Below are positions 35,001 to 46,900 of a DNA stretch of 64,000 nucleotides, piece after piece. The notes beneath the pieces are model-generated. The model saw nothing but the letters and a program-made list of their open reading frames with translations, was not told where the DNA came from and did not search any database. The stretch is from Carettochelys insculpta (lineage: Eukaryota > Chordata > Testudines > Carettochelyidae). The stretch lies in NCBI RefSeq assembly GCF_033958435.1, contig NC_134167.1:8018001-8082000 (forward strand). The letters are read 5' to 3'. Numbering within the stretch: the first letter of the stretch is position 1; the number at the start of each line of letters is the position of its first letter. Both the position numbers and the translations under genes were made by a program.

Positions 35001-37128
35001 TTCTGACGCCAAGACTGGCATATGTTTGTCTATGAGCAGCCTAGCCTTCCAGTCATTCAGGTCTGGGCCCTAGAGTACCTTATTTAGCTGCTGCTCCTGG
35101 TGCCAGCACACAAGCTGTTTATCTGGAGGCTCATCTTATGGCCCAGGTCTCATCTCTTGCAGTGCTGCCCAGTATTAGGACTGACAGACATGTGCTGATT
35201 CAGCCTGCAACTGAGCTACATAAATGGCCAAAAGAGACAGCCATGCCCACTCCTATGTGTAACAGCTCCCTGGGCCTAGGACTTGGAGTTAATAGGCTGA
35301 CATGTCAGAGCCAAGGTAGTTGGTCTGACTTAGTGGCTCTTAACAAGGAGCATTTATTAGGAGTTGTCAAAAATGTGTTTCCGGTGGCAGAGTGAACATG
35401 ACTGTGAAGGTTACCTTTGTCCTCTTGTTCCTGCAGACCCCAGGTATGCCTGTCCCACCCTATCCTTATGGAGGAGACACCAACCCTGGCATTCCACATC
35501 AGGGGCCACCGCCAAGACCCCAGGATGAATCATGGGCTTCCTATGGGATGCAGCCTCGTAATGCATGGCCTGCTGCTTCAGCACCCCAGGGAAGTCCATT
35601 TCCTTCAGAATCCTCTCCATCCTGGCCGGGCAATGGAGCTCCTTCACCACATCCTCCAGCTCATGATACAAGGGTAAGGATTTAACCCATTCAGGAGTCT
35701 TTGACACTTACTTCACCTATTTTAACTCAGCCACCTGGGTCGCAGCACATCAGGGCCAAAAACCCACTGCCCTGAAGATAAGCAAGAAGCTTTTACAGTG
35801 CTTCTAGCTCCCACTGCCCCAGGGAAGATGAGCTCTTGCTTGGACATCTACTATTGTTTGGTATTTGCATACCACTTTTACAACTCCAGAAAGCTGTAGA
35901 GTGCTAAATAGTTGTAAGTGTGAGTGAGTCTAGCCAGATGAGCTACCGCTCAGGGCTGTGGTCAGAGCACTAGACTACACTGCTTCCCTGAAAGACACAT
36001 TTTCATCACCTTGAAGTGCTTCTTTCTCTTTTCCCTTATGTTTAAGTAATGGGTTCGTACTACAAAGAACCAAACTAATAAAAACTAGGAATTCCCATAC
36101 TGGTCTTTTAGATTCAATACCTTGGATAAAGAAGATCCCCTCCAATACATCCACACGTACTAGAGGAGTTGTGCTAGAATCCTGCTAGCAGACAGCACTG
36201 TTAAACACAGCTCTAGCAAGCGTAATCCTGGCCCCACTGTTGGCTGTTTCAAAGCTGTCCCACTGTCATTCTGCAGACACGGCTTTGAGACCCAGATGTT
36301 GTTCCTCTAAGTAGTCTGCTCTTAAATAATCAAAGCTTATTTAAGAAAGTGATGCGACCTTCACATTATTAAGTCACAGTACATTGTGACTTCATGGTGG
36401 GTGACTGTCTCAAAGTTCAGGCCTCATCCTTAGTAACTTCCACCATTGAACCCTTTTTGCACTGTCATCCTGGCACGCACACCTTCCAAATGAGCAGGGC
36501 GGTGGACCAGCCCTGCTGCTCAAAGATCTGCTTGCATTCCTTCTTTGATGCAGGATGTGGGATAAGAAAACTAGTGTTGAAGGAAACACATGATTTAAAA
36601 AAAAAACCCCTCTGCTTGTTTCTGATTTAGGACACTTCTTATGATAAACCAGACCAAGGAGCAAATCGCCACCGCTATTTTCCAGAAGCCAATCACCAGC
36701 TACCTGGGACTATGAATGACCACAAGCCAATTCAATGCAACACCAAACAAATCCCTTTCAATCCCAAAGTGCAGTATAGCGCGCAGCCCCAAATGTATGA
36801 TAATGTACCTAGGAAACCTTCTTTGAACCAGGAGGCAGGTTTTAAACCCAGTGACCAGCCTTCGTCAGACTCCCTGGGAAGGCAGCCAGGAATTCAAAGA
36901 GTCATGCAAGTTATGGAGGAAGTTGAGCAGTTGGAGCAAGAGGTGGATGAATTTGTAGGAAAAAAGACAGACAAAGACTACCGCCTTCTGGAAGAAATGC
37001 TGACCAAGGAACTGTTGGAACTGGATTCCATAGAGACCTGTGGCCAGGACAATGTTCGACAGGCTAGGAAGGAGGCAGTTCATAGAATCCAGGCTATACT
37101 GGAAAAACTGGAAAGAAAGGGATTATGA
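28812..37128 (+). CDS. BAG4: BAG4 (SODD), BAG family molecular chaperone regulator 4 (whole gene, 5 coding exons)
   Basis: Join of 28812-29000, 32205-32312, 34647-34904, 35437-35673 and 36631-37128, all phase 0 with GT/AG junctions: 429 residues against 457 in human. BAG4 is a nucleotide-exchange cofactor of Hsc70/Hsp70 and is known as the silencer of death domains on TNFR1. Residues 1-350 are a low-complexity Pro/Tyr/Ser/Gly region of short YP-rich repeats (e.g. EQPPYPGYGSNYW), as in mammals. Residues about 352-429 form the C-terminal BAG domain, a three-helix bundle containing FVGKKTDKDYRLLEEMLTKE and ending EKLERKGL. The start is the ATG with good context giving M-x-ALRR, as in human. A frame open to GTG upstream is not used. 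Exon 1 is the least conserved part. It is transcribed divergently from LSM1 and lies upstream of DDHD2, as in human. Confidence 0.96.
29090..29370 (+). repeat. G-rich degenerate minisatellite (BAG4 intron 1)
   Basis: AGGAT-containing units recur at 29094, 29138, 29184, 29228, 29258 and 29321, a period of about 44-46 bp with one short and one long step. Each is followed by long G-runs on the plus strand. It starts 90 bp into intron 1. Confidence 0.65.
29633..29805 (+). mobile_element. hAT-type MITE (CAGTGTT family), BAG4 intron 1
   Basis: 173 bp with ends CAGTGTTCCCT and AGGGAACACTG and the shared core AGCTGGGCAGC. The flanking octamers match poorly, so the duplication has decayed or the ends were rearranged. 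Confidence 0.8.
31421..31666. mobile_element. MITE of the GTCTACACT class (BAG4 intron 1)
   Basis: Starts GGTCTGTCTACACTTG and ends GTGTGGACACAACC, with internal TTTTGTCG/CGACAA motifs. Boundaries approximate. Confidence 0.55.
32205..32312 (+). CDS. BAG4: BAG4 exon 2
   Basis: 36 codons, EQPPYPGYGSNYWNS to PELQSQ, closely matching human EQPPYPSYNSNYWNS. The acceptor is CTTAG and the donor GTACAG. Confidence 0.94.
32750..32970 (-). repeat. MIR/CORE-SINE-like copy (BAG4 intron 2)
   Basis: Contains TCAAAGATCCCAAAATGCTTT and GAAATGACTTGCCTGCAG followed by TCACACA, the recognisable core of tRNA-derived CORE-SINEs. Confidence 0.6.
33748..34620 (-). mobile_element. CR1 LINE 3' fragment (BAG4 intron 2)
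   Basis: 5'-truncated CR1 read on the minus strand. The antisense frame contains degraded reverse-transcriptase C-terminal sequence (VEKDLGLVSHKWN, AGAILGCINRN, LYSTLVRP). The 3' end with the GGAAGGGA-type motif is at the low-coordinate side. Many substitutions and stops; inactive. Confidence 0.8.
34647..34904 (+). CDS. BAG4: BAG4 exon 3
   Basis: 86 codons, from SPYTNGAYG-type sequence to RRQVPGYSPPP. The acceptor TTCCAG lies only about 26 nt beyond the end of a CR1 fragment. The donor is GTAAGG. Confidence 0.94.
35437..35673 (+). CDS. BAG4: BAG4 exon 4
   Basis: 79 codons, TPGMPVPPYPYGGD to PPAHDTR; Pro/Ser/Gly-rich linker. The acceptor is CTGCAG and the donor GTAAGG. Confidence 0.93.
36631..37128 (+). 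CDS. BAG4: BAG4 exon 5 (BAG domain, terminal coding exon)
   Basis: 165 codons and a TGA stop. The last 78 residues are the BAG domain, with the helix 2-3 region LLELDSIETCGQDNVRQARK. Human has Gly where this protein has Cys in ETCGQD. The acceptor is ATTTAG after an A-rich and T-rich tract. Confidence 0.97.
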   Translation, partial: DTSYDKPDQGANRHRYFPEANHQLPGTMNDHKPIQCNTKQIPFNPKVQYSAQPQMYDNVPRKPSLNQEAGFKPSDQPSSDSLGRQPGIQRVMQVMEEVEQLEQEVDEFVGKKTDKDYRLLEEMLTKELLELDSIETCGQDNVRQARKEAVHRIQAILEKLERKGL

Positions 37129-38140
37129 AAGACAGATGGTAACAACTCAAGACCTGCTAGAGACATCCCAAATAGCTCCATTTTGGCTTAATTCTCATCC
37201 TGCTTCTAACTACTGTTGAGCACAGAAAGCAATAAATTCTGACTGTAATGAAAGATGACAAACAAACAAACGATAAATTGGCTGTGGACAAATGAAGGCA
37301 GGATTGAAACATCAGTCCTGAATTTTTGGTTTCTTGTTCCAGGCCAACAAATGTACAGACAACTATGGAATTCTGACATTGCCAAACAAAGAGCTTTTGC
37401 CTCTGTGAGTGTCTACGCACTTTTCATCAGCAGGAGAGAAAAATGTTGTATGGAACACACTTCTTTACACAAGGCCAAATGTGTGTCTGTGCAGATGCCA
37501 TGTGCTGCCCCGTGGCTTCTGAAATAGCTGGAACGCTGTCAAGTTTTGTAAGTTACAAAGGCATTGCAACACACAGCAAGTAAAACAAGACTTCAGGCTC
37601 TTGGACCCCTGTACGTGTGTATTATTTATAGCTTCATTAATCATGAAGATTGTGTATTGTTCTATGTCTTTTTGTTGCACTCTGTAGTACTGACTTGAAG
37701 TGCTGGTGGAAGAAACTATATTAGCAAACAGTCAATGTGGCAACTTCACACTGTTTTCTTCTGCATAGGGAAGTGCTATTCAGTAATGTTTTATGTTGGG
37801 GAGAGGTTATGAAGAACACAAGGGAGAGTTTTTCAATTCAGCCTCAAAGTCAGTGGTGAAATTGAGGGACAGTGCAGCATGGTCCTAGGAAGTGAAGTAT
37901 TTGGAAACGATTTTTCAGGGTAATTGGGGTAAAAATCCACTTTAAGTGTAATGGCTTTTCACAAAATGTGGTTTTGTATTCCAGTATAATCTGCATAATA
38001 GGTGGTTCTGTACAATGCATTGTGAAGGAAAGAGGTAAAAAAAAAAAAATCTGTCCTGAACTATGGGAGTCACCACATCTGAAGTTGAGTCATTTATCGT
38101 GTATGATAAAAGATAATAAACTCCGGCAAGTTTTAAAAAT
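37129..38140 (+). other. BAG4: BAG4 3' UTR (inferred extent)
   Basis: AT-rich non-coding sequence after the BAG4 stop. AATAAA hexamers at 37231-37236 (about 100 nt after the stop) and 38115-38120 (about 990 nt after) are the candidate polyadenylation signals. The sequence does not decide which is used; both may be. Confidence 0.5.
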
Positions 38141-39449
38141 AATTTTGTACTGATAAAACGTTTCAAGTAATTTTCTTTAAAGTTTGCGTGAAATCATAAA
38201 TGGAACATATGCTAATGAAAGAACCTTTCCTGCAATTCTGTCCTTGCAGCAGCAATAGCAGAAAATGGCGAGGAAATGGTAACATTCATGATGTTGAAAG
38301 GAGGTTAGCGCTGTTTTTGAGATGGCTTGGAGCAGCAGACTAGTTCTGTGGATGCTTCAGCCTTTAGCTCCCGGAGCCATGCCGCCTGGCATTCTGTATG
38401 CTGCTAGTCCATGCAGTGGAAGATGTACGTCTACGGATTCTGCATCCTGAGCGCACCTGAATTCTGCGGGATGGTATTGACCTCTCTAGGCATTTGAACT
38501 CATCCTTATAATCATGCATATGGTTGGCAGTTTAGAAAATGTACTCTGGGCTAATCTGTCTGGGCCAATAATTGTTTTGGAGTGAAGGACTGTGCGTAAT
38601 AGCAATCAGTGCCTCTGATCAGGCAGAGGCCAATCAGGCTTATTGGGATATAAAGTTCAGTCTGATTCCAAAGAGCAGAGGCTACGTTCTAGCTTGCCAC
38701 TATGTTGTAAACATCCTCTAGTTCTATGCTAATATAAAGGAGGCGAGGAGTGCAAGGAGGAGCTGGTTCCAAGGAGTGAATGTCTGCAGGAAGTAATGGT
38801 ACAACATTAATGAATGCTGGCTTTCTGTAGCTCTGCTACAACAATAGTTGATTCTATTAGTGCTTCTGAAAATTAACATTATTCTAGCTTCATAGCAGAA
38901 TGTTTGTTTTTATAATATGTGAGGGGTCGGCTAAGTAACTACCATTCCTATCGCAGTTACAGTTCTTTCAGCTGGAGGACTATAACAAGAAACGCCTATT
39001 TGCTCTGATCATTTGTGCTCCTTTAATTTAGTGCACAATTTAAGTATCCTGGTGCCAAAAATGTTAACCCCTTAGTGCAACTGCTGTCGAGATCTAGCTG
39101 TGTCTCTGCAAGGTGTTTAATTTTTTTTCCAGAAATTACTGCTTCAGGCTCACAGAGAAAAAATGAAATTTTGTTTTCGAAAGGGAACAAGAGTATCGGA
39201 ACAAAAAGTCCAGGAAGAAAAAGGTTCCTTGGCTGAGATGAAGTCAGCTAGACAAAAATTGTACCTGACAAATACTCCATTTGCTGTAACATTATGAAAT
39301 AAACGGCACAGCTTAGCTCCTCTTCTGTAAATTCTCTGGTGACCTAGGGTAGTGCAGGCTGAGGTACCTGCAGCGTCCTCACGAGAAGTCAAAATTGCTG
39401 AGTGACTTCTGTAAATTAATGTAACTTTGTCAAGAAAACTTTCATGGAC

Positions 39450-39925
39450 ATGTAAAGCTGGAAGGGACCTCAAGAAATCATCATGTGCTGAGGCAGGACC
39501 AAGGAGAACCAAGACCATCCTGGAGAGGTGTTTGCCTAATCTGTACATAAAAGTCTCCAGTGAGGGGGATTCCACGATGTCCCCTGGCAGCCTATTCCAG
39601 TGTTTACCTCCTCTCAAGTATGGACTTTGAGCCAGTTATACACTCATGGTAATTTCTCCAAGACCGCATTTTCCTAGTTTCATTATGAGACTGTAATGGG
39701 GGATTGTCAAAAGTGTTACTGAAATCGAGGTCACCCATGCTGCGTATTTGTTAGACCAGTAGCTTGTCGAAGGAAATTAGTCTTGCTACATCCATGCTGC
39801 TATTCTGTAGGTGCTTATAAATTGGCTATTTAATAATTTGTTCCAATATCTTTCCAGGTATCAAAGTTAAGCTGACTTGACTGGAATTTCCCAAGATTTA
39901 TGTTTCCCTTGTTAAAGATACTCTA
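39450..39925 (-). mobile_element. CR1 LINE fragments (intergenic)
   Basis: 39450-39635 is a CR1 3' end whose antisense frame reads HWNRLPGDIVESPSLETF, the CR1 ORF2 C-terminus. 39660-39925 resembles an internal CR1 reverse-transcriptase segment in the same orientation, so the sequence between them is deleted. Confidence 0.7.
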
Positions 39926-40885
39926 CTTGAACCTCCTTTAAAGCGGGTGTCTGAACGGGGAGCACCTATGGTTTGGACCCTACATTGCTGGAGTTCCATC
40001 AACAAAATTAGTTTAAATACAGTGCAACAACACTATATATACACACACTGTACTGTAGGACAAATTTAACTCAAACATGACAAATGGCACAGCACTGTAC
40101 AGTTAGTGGTTTTCTGTTTATTTATAAATGATAATAAAAACAGAACAGTTTAAATACAGTGCATTAAGGATTCACGTTATGACTTGTTCTACGTGTACAG
40201 TAGGCAAATGGTTTGTGTACACACAAATTTAAATAATAGCCTTTGTTTACCCTTCATTGTAGGGAACACCCATGATCTGGAAAGTTTCATAAGCCAGCAT
40301 AGCCTGTTTCCTAAAGTTGCCAGATTAAAGAGGTTCAAGTGGACTACATTCACTCTTATTCAACCCTCTGGGATGTCATCTGTTTTCCATGAGTTCTCAA
40401 AGATAATCTCTAATGCCAACTTTTGTTCCGTCTACCTAAGGCCTTTACAAGCTCTCATCCTTAAGCTAATTAAGCACTAATTATACCAACCACTCAAAAG
40501 AAATGAAGAGTTAAGGCTGAACTCAAAATTTGTTGTGACTAAGAAGGGTTTAAGATGGTGTCATTACACTTCTCTTTAGGTCTTAGCTTTTGCCTGTGCA
40601 TCTTGCACCATTCTGACTGATAAATTGACTGTGAAGTTGACTGTGTTCCCTGAGCACGTGCCATGTGGGCTGTTCAGTGCAACTGTGTAGTAAACACTCC
40701 CAGCCCTGTATGTTAAGTCCTACCTTAGTACCTTCCTAAAAGTGTTGAGCATGCCTGCAGAAGAGTCCTCTAAAATGATCTGAAAAATAAAAAGTCCCCA
40801 TTGAACATAGGACGACCAGCATCACTGAGTTATACAGCTTAGACTAACAACATGTAGCATGTTTCAGCCAAAAGGAGAGGACTTG

Positions 40886-40985
40886 GGTAGCACCTTAAAT
40901 TCTAACAAATTTCTTTGGGTGACTAATGAAGTGGGTTCCAGCCAATGAAAGTTGTTAGTCTTTAAAGTGTCGCACAACTCTTTGA
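40886..40985. repeat. SINE-like fold-back unit, diverged
   Basis: Begins GCACCTTAAATTCTAACA and ends TTGTTAGTCTTTAAAGTGTCGC, imperfect inverted copies around GAAGTGGGTT. Same family as 6541. Confidence 0.6.
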
Positions 40986-42035
40986 TGTGTGGCATTTGTT
41001 TATTATCAAAGGTGTCTTGTGTGAGGACAGCGAATATTACCATGAGCCAAAATAAGCATAGGTCCCAATGAATCCTGACCCACCCCCAGTGCTGTGCTTC
41101 AACAGTTCCCTTTTTGTGTGCTGTTTAGGGGTTTTGTTTTTTGTTTTTTAAATAGGGAAAAGATAGTCCCCTAGTTCAAGTGCAGAAGCACTGAAGACAA
41201 ACTGGGCTTTAAAACATTTGGGCTTAAAACTAGAAAACAAAAGTGCCCATTCAATTACTCAGTACAAGTGAACACTATGAAACTGCTTTTCAGAGTGACA
41301 ACCTCATAATATCAACATAGAACAGAACACTAAACTTGTAAAGTCTATGGCTTGGGCATCCCTGTGCTGCCAAACAGCTCACTTTATGAACAATGCCGGA
41401 AAGATGTGTCCTACCGAATGGGTAGCCATAGCAGGAGGGGAGGACACTTATCTTTTTTTCATAATGATGGGAACATGGAGATGAGCAACCAAGAAATGGT
41501 CAACAGAGGATTTCTTATGTGTTATGATAATTTTAAATATTGTTAAGCTTGGTGATGAGGGAACCTCACTACTGCAGAGTCCATCTATCCTCCGAGCTTG
41601 TACTGGACCTCAATTAGTGCAGACCTTAAACAGGGCTTTGTTACATAGGGATGGACTTAAATGCATGCTTAACCCATCCACGTAAGTCTCATTAAAGTCA
41701 AAGGAATGGAAGCATATAATGACTTAATTTGCTGAATAGAATGCAATCATTATTTGTTTGAATTCAAGCAAAAGCAGTTGGTGCATGAAGTTACAGTTCT
41801 GAAATGCATACACAGAGATGAGATAAGACAACTGTTTCTCAAGAACAAACCCATGTTCGTTTGCTTGTTTATTTAACATAAATGGTTTCGGAAAGGTAGT
41901 TATTCCTCAGCCTTTTTGCTGCCTTTCTTTGATATTCTAAAGTTCTATAGCAGATGCTAATTTACAGGGAAGTGGCAAGACACAGCTGTCATTGTGCTTA
42001 GTAAGAATTTAAGATTCACTGAATTTACTCTTTAG

Positions 42036-42220
42036 CAGTGTTTCCTGTAAGCTGAATGCATGGGCGGCCCACCCAAGAGACAGTCACGTGCCTGCCAGCT
42101 GATTAGCCGAGCGCCCACAGGCAGTGGCATGTGCTTCTACTGGAGGTGCACAACTGCACATGCCTTGATGCACATAAATTTATTCAGCCCATGGATGGAA
42201 AAAATTAAGAGGGAACCCTG
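42036..42220 (-). mobile_element. hAT-type MITE (CAGTGTT family)
   Basis: 185 bp with terminal inverted repeats CAGTGTTTCC and AGGGAACCCTG, flanked by the perfect duplication CTCTTTAG (42028-42035, 42221-42228). Inverted relative to the copy at 54296. Confidence 0.88.
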
Positions 42221-42330
42221 CTCTTTAGTTTCTGGATTCACTTGATTAAAAGCCACCTTGAGAATAAAATTGCTCTGCCTCCTGCAGGCCAATGTCAATA
42301 GCAATTTCCAGAATTCTCTCACTTGATGAA

Positions 42331-43105
42331 ACAGAATATTGGAACTGGCAGGAACCTGGAGAGGTCACTAAGTCCAGTCCCGCTGCCCTCATGGGAGCAG
42401 CAAGCACTGTTTAAATCATCCCTGACAGGTGTTTGTCTCACCTGTTCTTAAAAATCTCCAGTGATGGAGATTCCGTAACCTCCCTAGGGAATTTATTCTA
42501 GTACCTAACTATTCAACAGTTAAGAAGTTTTGCTTAATGTCCATCCTAAAGCTCCCTTGTTACAACTGAAGCCCACTGCTTCTTGTCCTATCGTCACACA
42601 AGTTAAGAATAATTTTTCTCTTTCTTCCATGAAACAATCCTTTATGTACTTGAAAGCTGTTGTGTCCACTCTCAGCCTTCTCTTTTCCAGATGAAACAAA
42701 CCCAATTCTTTCAACCTTCCTTCACAGGTCGTGGTTTCTAGACCTTTAATAATTTTTGTGCTCTTCTCTGGACTTTCTCCAGTTTGTCCTCATTTTTCCT
42801 AAAATGTGACACCCAGAATTGTACATAGTACTGCAGTTGAGACCTAATCAGCACAGAGTAGAGCAGAAGAATTACTTCTCGTTTCTTGTGTACAAAACTC
42901 CTGTTAATACATTCTCAGAAAGATGATTTTTTTCCCCAGCTGTCATACCTAGCTTGTTGTGGTCCATTACGATCCCTTTCCACAGTACTACTACTTAGAC
43001 AGTCATTTCCCATTTTGTATGTGTGAAACTGATTGTAGCTTCTGAAATGGAGTACTTTGCATTGTCTTTATTGAATATCATCCTATTTCATGTGGTATGC
43101 AACTG
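42331..43105 (-). mobile_element. CR1 LINE 3' fragment (intergenic)
   Basis: Typical CR1 3' region on the minus strand; the antisense frame includes KELGLFHLEKRRLRVDT. It is 5'-truncated and interrupted by frameshifts. Confidence 0.8.
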
Positions 43106-46100
43106 TTAGTCACCAATGAAAAGGGACCAGTTGGCTTTAACTGAAGAATGATGATCCAAAGAGGATCATAGAGGAATCCTGGACTACCTCAGTAGTGAAC
43201 AGATAAAAGAGCAATGCAGTGAGCCAGAACTGAAGAATAACGCCCATTCAACTGCTTTATAATCTGCAGCGTTCTATGGAATGGGACAAAGGTTTACTAC
43301 TGCTGACACGAGGCAAGAATGACATCAGTTTGTATATTTAGAGGGAATAGTCCAAGAATGTGGTTGTAATTGGCTGTGTGAATGTGGCGGAATAGATACT
43401 GACTATCCTTTCAGAAGAGGACGCTCTATTCTATGGGTTTTTAACCCCCTGTGTGTGACTTTTAAAAGTGCAGTGGAGAGGTTTGGAGGAGGAGGGGTGT
43501 AGTATTCATACTAAAATACAAGCAAGGGGAATTAAAAGTCCTGTTTAAAAAGAGGACTGAAATGCTAGTTTATCCTTTCAGCAAGCTTAGTGAACAGCTC
43601 TGTGGAAAGGCATTATTAGTAGATTACATTCTTAGCCAAAGAGCAGATGGCATCTTTCATTTGTTATCGTAGAAGGTGGACAACTCATAGCTCTGATGCA
43701 GATTAAGGCACACCCTGCTGTTTTCTGGCCTGTAGAAGATTCCAACTGATAGAATGATATTCTGCCTTCCTCAATCCCTACTGTAGATTTGAACCTCCAT
43801 CTACTCTCATAAGAGAAGTTGGGTCAAACTGGGTCAGCATTTGGATGTGAGCCGTGTAAGGAATACATAAAATTGGCAATGAGGTAGACGAGAAGGTGCT
43901 TTTTTGATACTGAAGTAGTGGCCCACAGCAAAAAAGGAGTACTGCGCCATTCAAGGTAGCTATCCCTCCTTCAGACAAAATGGAAAACTCTGATCCTTCC
44001 TTTGCTCTTTGCAAAAGAATTAATCCTGGTGTCCTAGTCTGACTCTGCTAGTTACATTTTACTGGCTTAAATTCCTATGTCAATTCAACCAGACTGTATT
44101 CTTCACGGCTTGTCTTAAACTATTAGGGTGCGTTGCACCATGTTGCATGACAGAAGAAAGGTAAGTGAGCTCTGTGCATGTGTTTGTAAGGCACTTTGTG
44201 ATCCTAGAGAGTGTGGAAGTTTATAATCATCACATGGAATCCAAACACTGCAATGCTGAATTGAATACTGCTGTTAAAACAAGCCAGTGAGGCCACGAAT
44301 GGGCTAACATTCTACATGAATCTCTATAATGATGGTGCCTTTGCCACGCATACAACCACCTTATCTCACAAAACAGGAGCTTGATTAAAAGCACTTGCAT
44401 TCACTCTACAAAGCCAAATGTTTCTGATTTATGTTCTTTTGCAAAAAGCACCATCTATTTAGAAACAAGCATGATCTCATATGAGGTAAGGTTGTATTGA
44501 TAAGCCACAATGCATGCAAGAGACTTTGAAAAACAAATGATAAAGAAGTGTCCCGTATCGCTGATTGGAGATCACTGACTGAAGTGCTCATTTGCCTTGT
44601 GAGCATCAGGCAATGGGCACATAGAGCACATTACCCTTTAAGGCTGCCATGCAGGTTGTATGAACACACAGAATCCATGTCATGAGTACAGTGACCAGAT
44701 GAAACCCTTAAATGGACACTTCCTATGATCTAAATTGCTTTGGCTTCAAAAGCTGGGGATGGCCCCTGAAACATGTACTCACTAAAGCCATGTGGATGAG
44801 TGCATATTCCCAGACTGGAACACAATGAGGTGGTGAGGATTAGGATTAATATGCTCTGGTCAAGTTGTGTGCTAGAGCCTTACCTTGCACCTTCTTGTGC
44901 TGTTCACGACTCTAACCAGATGAAGCACTAAGGTTCCTCAAAAATTTAAAAAGCAAAATGCTAAAAAGCCTATCTGTCCACTACACATCTGTGGGCCACA
45001 CAGGGTTCTGGTGACTGCCTAACACGTCCCACCAGGCTACAACGCTTGTACGTACGGCCCTCTTCATAACAGCTACTCTTTAATACAGCTGCTAGTATGC
45101 ACTGAATGGCCTCTCTTTTCTCCCATTGTTACAGTGAGCGAATACAGACAGAGGCAGGAGATGGGGACAGGAGATCCCACCTTAAGTCAGAAAGAGCAGA
45201 ATGCTCCCCACAAAATGGATTAGTGGAATGAGAAATACAATCAGCCGAGCAAGCCAGGTACTGTGATACAGGAGGGATTAACTGTTCCAGCTCAACTTCA
45301 GCAGCCCAGCCTCATTTGCAACAGACTTGGCAGCCTCCAAGACAAACCTGTTTTGTTTCCTTTGCATTGCATCCCAATTGGGTTGATTATCCAAGGGCCT
45401 CAAGAGTCTTGATTTGAGTATGTGATCTATGGGTACAGCCAAGCAATATACAAACGACCTTTTTGCATTCTGAGACTGGCCTGCTTTATAGTCTATATTG
45501 AATTTATGGGATGGGTGCATAGAGATCGGAACGGCATTTAAAAAACTGTTTATAAATTTAAATACATATTTCATCGAATGAAATCAAGGCATTCCTAGAG
45601 TAAACACCATCCCCCCCAACATCAGATGTATTAAATGTCACTGTCGTATCCGCCTGTGCTGTGTGCACACACACATCCTCTTGTCCTTGTGTCTCTGTCA
45701 CCTGTGTTTAATCAAGAGCGATACTTACATGAAACTGGAGGGGGTGTGTGTATCCATCTTCCAGTGCTGCTCCTCTGCATCCTCAAACTTCCCATGGACT
45801 CCTCTCCAGGAGTTCTGTAAACAGCAGCCTGATGTCACCAAAGCAGTGGATTATGAGACAACAGAACAGCTCCTGCCTGCACCTACCTTGTACCCATCTC
45901 TTCTCTCTAGTCCCCTTCCCCAATTTCTTCTCATCTAGCTGTCCTCCTGTTCCCCTCTCGCCATTGCCCTGTTGAGCTTGAAGACATAGTGGGGACTGGA
46001 GGGCCCAGCTGGCCACGAGAGGGGAGGGCCTCACCCAGAACAAATTCATCCGTCGGGCCAAACCCAAGTGCAGCCAGAGGGCACAGATACAGCCCCAGGG

Positions 46101-46249
46101 AGGCTTTGGGGGCACTGTGCAGTAGTTGGGGGGTAGGGCTAGAAACCACCCTGCCCTGTGTCCCTTCTAATCCCCAGGTCTCCCCTGATTTGAGGGCTTC
46201 CTAGCACGCTCTTCCAAGACCTGCCCCACAGGCTCCTCATTGGGCCAGC

Positions 46250-46900
46250 TGCCTCCTCCTTTCGAGGGCCTGTCCCCACAAGGCATCTCCCCTTGGCCTT
46301 CCCTGCAAAGCCTCCCCACTTGGGGGTCTGCCTCCCAGAGCAGACCTCGCTGGGGGGGACCTGCCCACCCCCTTGGCCTTCCCTGCAAAGCCCCCCGGAG
46401 CGGACCTCACTGGGGGGTCTGTCTCCGCCAAGTGGGGCTCCGCCGCCCCCGCTGGGGATCGCCCCCGTCGGGCCTGCCCCGCCCGCGCTCGAGGAGGAGG
46501 ATCCGGCCGGGCCCCGCCCCGGGAGGGCGGGGTCAGGCCGCCACCGCAACACCGGGGCTCTGGGCCCGCGCCGGGCTCGCTGCGCACCGACAGACGGAGC
46601 CGCCCGGCCGCGGGGTCAGTGCGGGGAGCGGGGCCGTGGGGGCAGGGCCCTGCCCGCGGGGGGGAGGTGGAGGGGGGCAGGGCTGGGAGGGAAGGGGAAA
46701 GCGGGCGGGAGGGGCGTGATGGGGGGAGCCGGGCGGGGGGACGGCAGCTGGCTGTGGATGGGATCACTGGAGAGTGATTTGAAAACAAGGGGGCAGCAGT
46801 TGCCCACGTGGGGGCGTTGACGGGGGCAGCAGTTGCCCAGATGACTGCGGGCCTGACGAGGCACTGGGGGGCTTTGTACTGCCCGTCTCCCTGGGTGAGT
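46250..46900 (+). promoter_or_regulatory. DDHD2: CpG island and likely DDHD2 promoter/5' non-coding exon
   Basis: Very GC- and CpG-rich block about 3 kb upstream of the DDHD2 start codon. The DDHD2 start exon has only 8 nt of 5' UTR after its acceptor, so an upstream non-coding exon is required, and this island is the natural place. Candidate donors are GTCAGT near 46615 and GTGAGT at 46895-46900. A tandem duplication of about 80 bp (unit starting CCTTGGCCTTCCCTGCAAAG at 46291 and 46371) lies on its upstream edge. Confidence 0.6.
46291..46450 (+). repeat. Tandem duplication of about 80 bp upstream of DDHD2
   Basis: The block CCTTGGCCTTCCCTGCAAAG occurs at 46291 and 46371, each followed by CC-rich spacer and a GGGGGTCTG / GACCTCxCTGGGGGG stretch. 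Confidence 0.6.

Larger units (their letters stand above)
29001..36630 (+). other. BAG4: BAG4 introns 1-4
   Basis: Intron 1 (29001-32204) begins with a G-rich degenerate minisatellite (29090-29370) and carries a hAT MITE (29633-29805) and a MITE near 31421-31666. Intron 2 (32313-34646) carries MIR-like sequence (about 32750-32970) and a CR1 fragment (33748-34620). Intron 3 (34905-35436) has nothing recognised. Intron 4 (35674-36630) has a weak MIR-like stretch near 35850-35980. Confidence 0.6.
38141..46249. other. Intergenic region between BAG4 and DDHD2
   Basis: No coding exon of a recognised gene. It contains CR1 fragments (39450-39925, 42331-43105), a hAT MITE with perfect 8-bp target-site duplication (42036-42220) and a fold-back SINE-like unit (about 40886-40985). 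43.2-46.2 kb is mostly sequence in which nothing specific was seen. Confidence 0.6.
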
